Part shown: positions 60,443-64,000 of the stretch, in pieces
Numbering within the stretch: position 1 is the first letter of the stretch
How the letters are laid out: the number at the start of each line of letters is the position of its first letter
NCBI GenBank assembly: GCA_039034015.1
Contig: JBCCBM010000007.1
Location: 62,001-126,000, forward strand
DNA length: 64,000 bases
Source: Acuticoccus sp039034015
GTDB lineage: Bacteria > Pseudomonadota > Alphaproteobacteria > Rhizobiales > Amorphaceae
Direction: 5' to 3'
The notes under the pieces: model-generated
Database searches by the model: none
Told to the model about the DNA's origin: nothing
The model's input: the letters and a program-made list of their open reading frames with translations, nothing else
Translations under genes and position numbers: made by a program

Positions 60443-61732
60443 TTATACGCGAAACGGATCGTCAACAAGTATTGTATCGATTCGTTCCGGGCTCGTCGAC
60501 AGCATGGCCACCGGTGCCCCCACCAGTTCTTCCACATGTCGGACATACTTCACAGCCTCCGCAGGCAACTCACCCCACGTGCGGGCACCTTTTGTGGATT
60601 GCGTCCAGCCGGGCACCGTCTCATAGACCGGCTGAACACGCGATTGACGGGCCGTGTCCGCCGGAAGCCGGTCCATCCGCTCCCCGTCCACCTCGTAGGC
60701 GACGCAGATCTTCAGCGTTTCCATCCCGTCAAGCACATCAAGCTTTGTGAGCGCCAGCCCGTCGATCCCGCCGGTCGCCACCGCTTGTCGCACCATCACC
60801 GCGTCAAACCAACCGCAGCGGCGCTTTCGCCCCGTCACCGTGCCGAACTCGGCGCCGCGCCGGCCCAGGGTCTCGCCGATGTCATTGTCCTGCTCGGTGG
60901 GGAAGGGGCCGTTCCCCACCCGCGTTGTGTAGGCTTTGGTGATGCCAAGCGTGCGGTCAAGGGCCTTTGGCCCCATGCCCGACCCGGCGGCCGCCTGGCC
61001 CGCCACCGTGTTGGACGACGTCACAAACGGGAAGGTGCCGTGGTCAATATCAAGCATCGCGCCCTGCGCGGCCTCAAAGAGGATGTTGGCGCCCCGGTCC
61101 CGCGCGGCTTTCAGCGTGCGCCAGGTGGGGTCGGCATAGGCAAGGAGCGGGCGCGCGGCTTCAAGTTCGGCCACAATGGCGTCCGCAGTCACGGGTGCGG
61201 CGCCAAGCCCCACCCGCAGCGCATTGTGGTGCGCAAGCAGCCGCTCGATCCGCGCTGAAAGGCCGGCAATGTCGGAAAGGTCGATCAGGCGGAGCGCGCG
61301 GCGGCCCACTTTATCCTCGTAGGCCGGGCCGATGCCGCGGCCTGTGGTGCCGATGGCGCCTTTGCCGGAAGCGGCCTCGCGCAGCTGGTCAAGCTCCCGG
61401 TGGACGCTGAGGATGAGGGGCACCGTCTCGGCCACCTTCAGCGTTTGTGGGGAGACTTCGATCCCTTCCGCGCGGACGGCCGCAATTTCGCTCGTCAGCG
61501 CCACAGGGTCGAGCACGACGCCGTTGCCGATGATCGACACCTTGCCGGGCCGGGCAACGCCGGAGGGGAGAAGGCTCAGCTTATAGGTGTGGCCATCAAT
61601 GACGAGGGTGTGGCCGGCATTGTGCCCGCCCTGGAAGCGCACGATCACCTCCGCGCGCTCCGACAGCCAGTCCACAATCTTGCCTTTGCCCTCGTCGCCC
61701 CACTGGGAGCCGACCACCACGACGCTGCCCAT
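60443..61732 (-). CDS. purA: Adenylosuccinate synthetase
   Basis: PurA joins IMP and aspartate with GTP in AMP synthesis. The GTP-binding start is GSVVVVGSQWGDEGKGKIVDWL, and the GTTGRGIGPAYEDKVGRRALR loop (IMP binding) is present. The C-terminal half has RVGNGPFPTE and RKRRCGWFDAVMVRQA. It has 429 residues, normal. I chose the ATG at 61732, shortly after AGAGG, over the ATG at 61747. Confidence 0.97.
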   Translation of the reverse strand: MGSVVVVGSQWGDEGKGKIVDWLSERAEVIVRFQGGHNAGHTLVIDGHTYKLSLLPSGVARPGKVSIIGNGVVLDPVALTSEIAAVRAEGIEVSPQTLKVAETVPLILSVHRELDQLREAASGKGAIGTTGRGIGPAYEDKVGRRALRLIDLSDIAGLSARIERLLAHHNALRVGLGAAPVTADAIVAELEAARPLLAYADPTWRTLKAARDRGANILFEAAQGAMLDIDHGTFPFVTSSNTVAGQAAAGSGMGPKALDRTLGITKAYTTRVGNGPFPTEQDNDIGETLGRRGAEFGTVTGRKRRCGWFDAVMVRQAVATGGIDGLALTKLDVLDGMETLKICVAYEVDGERMDRLPADTARQSRVQPVYETVPGWTQSTKGARTWGELPAEAVKYVRHVEELVGAPVAMLSTSPERIDTILVDDPFRV

Positions 61733-61848
61733 CGAACCTCTCGACATGAATGGCGCGCGGGTGCCACAACGCCGCCCGCGGTCAGGCGGGCTTGTGGCCC
61801 CTTTCGGATGGGGAAATCAAGCTCGCGGCGCCGCGGAAAGGAACTGCC

Positions 61849-62772
61849 ATGGGCCCGATCCTGGCGCGGCTCGACCGTGCAAGCGTCCTGTTGTCGCTAA
61901 CGATGGTGTTTTGGGCAAGCAACATGTTGCTGGCGCGCGCCATATCGGGCGACGTTCCGCCGGTCGCCCTTGCCCAAATCCGCTGGACGTTTGCAGCGGT
62001 CATCCTGTTGCCCTTCGCCGCCCGGCATCTGCGCGATGATTGGCCCGTCATCCGCCGCCATGCCAAAACGCTGCTGCTCTTGGGCTTTTTCGGCATCAGC
62101 CTTTACAACACGCTCGTTTACATCGGGCTGCAGTTCACCACCGCCATCAACGCGACCATGTTGAGCTCGACCTTCCCGATGATGATCGCACTGGTTGGCT
62201 TCATCCTTTATCGGGATCGTCTGTCCAACTGGCAGGTGGCGGGCCTTCTCATCTCTGCCATCGGCGCCGTGATCATCTTGTCCCGCGGTGACGTCTCGGT
62301 CATCACAGGGCTTGTCTTCAACCGGGGTGACCTTTGGGTGATCCTCGCGCTCGCCACCTATGCGGTTTACACGGTGATGCTGCGGGAGCGGCCAAAGATC
62401 CATCCGCTCACCTTTTTGTTTGCCACAATTGTGGTGGGGCAATTTTTGCTGATCCCCTTCACCGTTGGCGAGGCGATGCTGGGCGCCGTTTTTGTGCTCG
62501 ATGGGCTCACCGTTGCGGTGGGACTTTATTTGGCGATTTTTCCCGCAATCTTGGCCTACATCTGCTTCAACCGCGGGGTGGGGCTCATCGGGTCGAACCG
62601 GGCCGCGCCCTATTTTCACCTGGTGCCGGTGTTTGCGTCGGTGGGGGCGATTGCGCTTTTGGGGGAGCGGCTGGAGGTGTTTCACGTGGTCGGCTGGCCG
62701 CTGATCTTGTCAGGCATTGCGCTCGCGCAGATCGAGCGGCGGGAACGATCGCGCCCGTCAGAACCTCTTTAG
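61849..62772 (+). CDS. EamA-family (DMT) transporter
   Basis: A drug/metabolite transporter of ten helices made of two EamA halves (about residues 12-140 and 155-295). It has 307 residues. I chose the ATG at 61849, seven bases after AAAGGA; the longer frame to 61750 has no family character. Members export small metabolites such as amino acids or nucleosides; the substrate cannot be told. Confidence 0.9.
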   Translation: MGPILARLDRASVLLSLTMVFWASNMLLARAISGDVPPVALAQIRWTFAAVILLPFAARHLRDDWPVIRRHAKTLLLLGFFGISLYNTLVYIGLQFTTAINATMLSSTFPMMIALVGFILYRDRLSNWQVAGLLISAIGAVIILSRGDVSVITGLVFNRGDLWVILALATYAVYTVMLRERPKIHPLTFLFATIVVGQFLLIPFTVGEAMLGAVFVLDGLTVAVGLYLAIFPAILAYICFNRGVGLIGSNRAAPYFHLVPVFASVGAIALLGERLEVFHVVGWPLILSGIALAQIERRERSRPSEPL

Positions 62773-62853
62773 TCAGGCGCCATGCATGACAAGCAGTGTG
62801 CGCCTCGCTAGACCGGAATGAATTTGCGGCCGATCGGCCATACGGGAGCCACC

Positions 62854-64000
62854 ATGACGACCCTGCGCCAACCCTTGTTTATTGTGGTTGCCGTTATCGC
62901 CCTTTTGGCGATTGCTGCGGCCATCACCTATGCTATCCGCGCCGGTGACCGGGCCGATGCCCTCACCGCCCTCCAGCGCGAGGCCGACAGCGCGCAGGCC
63001 GCCCTCACGGCCGACATTGCCGAGCTGCGGGAAGCCAACGGCAACCTTGACCAGGTGAACACCGCCCTCACCGACGCGCAGGAGAGGCTCACAACCATTG
63101 AAGAGGCCGTGACGGACGCCGAGGCCCAAACCGCCACCGCCCGGGAAGAGACCGAAACGCTAACCGCGCAGGCGGCCGAAATTCAGGCCCAGATCGCAGC
63201 CCTTGAGGCGAGCCTCGAGACCGCGAGCCAAGCCGAAAGCACCGCCGTTGCCCGGGCGAGCGAGTTGGAAGAGACGGTCGCAAGCCTCCTTGCCAACCGC
63301 GACACGCTGGAATCGGCCGTGGATGAGTTGGGCGAGCGGTCGCAAACGCTGACCGCGCAGATCGACGATGCGCAGTCCGAACTCGCCAGCCGCGAAATGG
63401 CGGCCACCGAGGTGAGCGAGCGGCTTGGGGCGATCGAAGTGGAGATTGCCGCTCTGTCGTCCACCCGTGACCGGTTGGCCGCAGAGGTGGAAGGGCTTGA
63501 AACGCAGAACGAGCGCCTGACGGCCGAGGTTGCCGCAGCGGTCACCGCGCTTGAAACAAGCCAAGCGGAGGTTGCAGCGGCGGAGTCCGCACGGGCGGGG
63601 CTTGAAGAAAACCTTGCCGAACTCACCACCTCGCGCGATGCGCTGGTGGCGGCTGCCGAGGCTGCGGAAGAAGACCAGGCGACGCTGCGAGCTGAAGTGG
63701 CAGGCCTCACCGCAACGCGCGATGAGCTGGCGACCGCCGCTGAGACCGCCGCAACCCAGCGTGACACCCTGGCCGCCGAGATTGAAGCGCTCGACGCCTC
63801 CGCGGAGGAGGCGCGCGCGCAGCAGGTGGCCCTGTCCCAGGAGATCGACACCCTTCAGGCGACCGTCTCAGAGGTGCAGTTGGAGCGCGACGCGTTGAGT
63901 GATGAGGTGGCTCGCCTCGCAGCCGCCCGCGACGAGGCCGTTGCTGGACGCGACGCTGCGTCCGCCGCCCTTGCCGAGGCAAACGCTGCCCGCGATGCCG
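62854..64000 (+). CDS. Membrane-anchored coiled-coil protein, cut by the window edge
   Basis: From the ATG at 62854 (six bases after GGGAG) the frame is open to the end of the window, 382 codons so far. It starts MTTLRQPLFIVVAVIALLAIAAAITYAIR, one membrane helix, and then is entirely a Glu/Ala/Leu/Thr coiled coil with repeats of the type LTATRDELA and ALxxxRDxLAAE. No enzymatic domain is seen. Its design resembles the 503-residue protein at 39128-40639. The C-terminus lies outside the window. Confidence 0.85.
   Translation, partial: MTTLRQPLFIVVAVIALLAIAAAITYAIRAGDRADALTALQREADSAQAALTADIAELREANGNLDQVNTALTDAQERLTTIEEAVTDAEAQTATAREETETLTAQAAEIQAQIAALEASLETASQAESTAVARASELEETVASLLANRDTLESAVDELGERSQTLTAQIDDAQSELASREMAATEVSERLGAIEVEIAALSSTRDRLAAEVEGLETQNERLTAEVAAAVTALETSQAEVAAAESARAGLEENLAELTTSRDALVAAAEAAEEDQATLRAEVAGLTATRDELATAAETAATQRDTLAAEIEALDASAEEARAQQVALSQEIDTLQATVSEVQLERDALSDEVARLAAARDEAVAGRDAASAALAEANAARDA

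Overview
The window reads as chromosomal, core-genome DNA from a high-GC alphaproteobacterium, most likely of the order Hyphomicrobiales (Rhizobiales). The signs are a CtrA/ChpT cell-cycle pair, a plant-type glutamate-cysteine ligase, EipA/DUF1134, IalB, DUF2093, DUF4170, DUF6101 and DUF6460 family proteins, and the order pmbA-cysQ-DUF4170-waaA-lpxK. A NaChBac-type sodium channel and an AcuI-type acryloyl-CoA reductase suggest a marine or saline habitat, but the genus cannot be read from the sequence. I see no rRNA, tRNA, CRISPR array, transposase, phage gene or defence island.

Layout. (1) 1-4725, minus strand: aa3-type cytochrome oxidase operon ctaC-ctaD-small membrane protein-ctaB-CoxF-like-ctaG-ctaE; only the first codons of ctaE are inside the window. 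(2) 4902-8734, plus strand: IalB-like protein with a membrane tail, tldD, DUF2237, class II aldolase, DUF2093. (3) 8731-13309, minus strand: pmbA-cysQ-DUF4170-waaA-lpxK, translationally coupled and centred on Kdo/lipid A. (4) 13507-18314: DUF6101, ubiA, purD, a voltage-gated sodium channel overlapping purD tail to tail, acuI. (5) 18391-26716: an orphan ferric-iron binding protein behind putative Irr boxes, then tamA-tamB. (6) 26907-33198: ferredoxin-NADP reductase, a VOC protein, a 29-bp tandem hairpin array, a DapA-family aldolase, gshA, rsmE and xseA. (7) 33220-38254: small basic protein, LysR regulator, L,D-transpeptidase, urate hydroxylase puuD and, divergent from it, a uraD/Ldh2-family fusion. 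(8) 38255-43543: a 407-nt gap ending in a terminator, DUF4112, a membrane coiled-coil protein, EipA, chpT, ctrA and a FliJ-like gene. (9) 43540-48374, minus strand: DUF6460-pgeF-M24 protein-lipoprotein-GT90-prs. (10) 48450-64000: acetoacetyl-CoA synthetase, rluD, rpoH, a YciI(DGPF)/ECF42 sigma pair, a methyltransferase, two divergent peroxiredoxins, ThiXY without ThiZ, a large Hyphomicrobiales-type membrane protein, purA, an EamA exporter and a second membrane coiled-coil protein cut by the right edge.

Most genes are ordinary housekeeping. The best candidate for something little described is the single 489-residue reading frame at 36785-38254. It joins an OHCU decarboxylase (UraD) to a complete Ldh2-family dehydrogenase that looks closer to delta1-piperideine-2-carboxylate reductases than to ureidoglycolate dehydrogenase, and it diverges from puuD. 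Other points worth a look are the tandem duplications over stop codons (28124-28266 and 33178-33237), the Irr-like boxes at an orphan iron-binding protein, perfect or near-perfect palindromes in two divergent promoter regions, a CcrM-type site with CtrA half-sites in the ctrA leader, and a type I membrane form of IalB.

All starts were judged by eye from ribosome binding sites, overlaps and remembered family N-termini. No database search was run, and family assignments rest on motif recognition.
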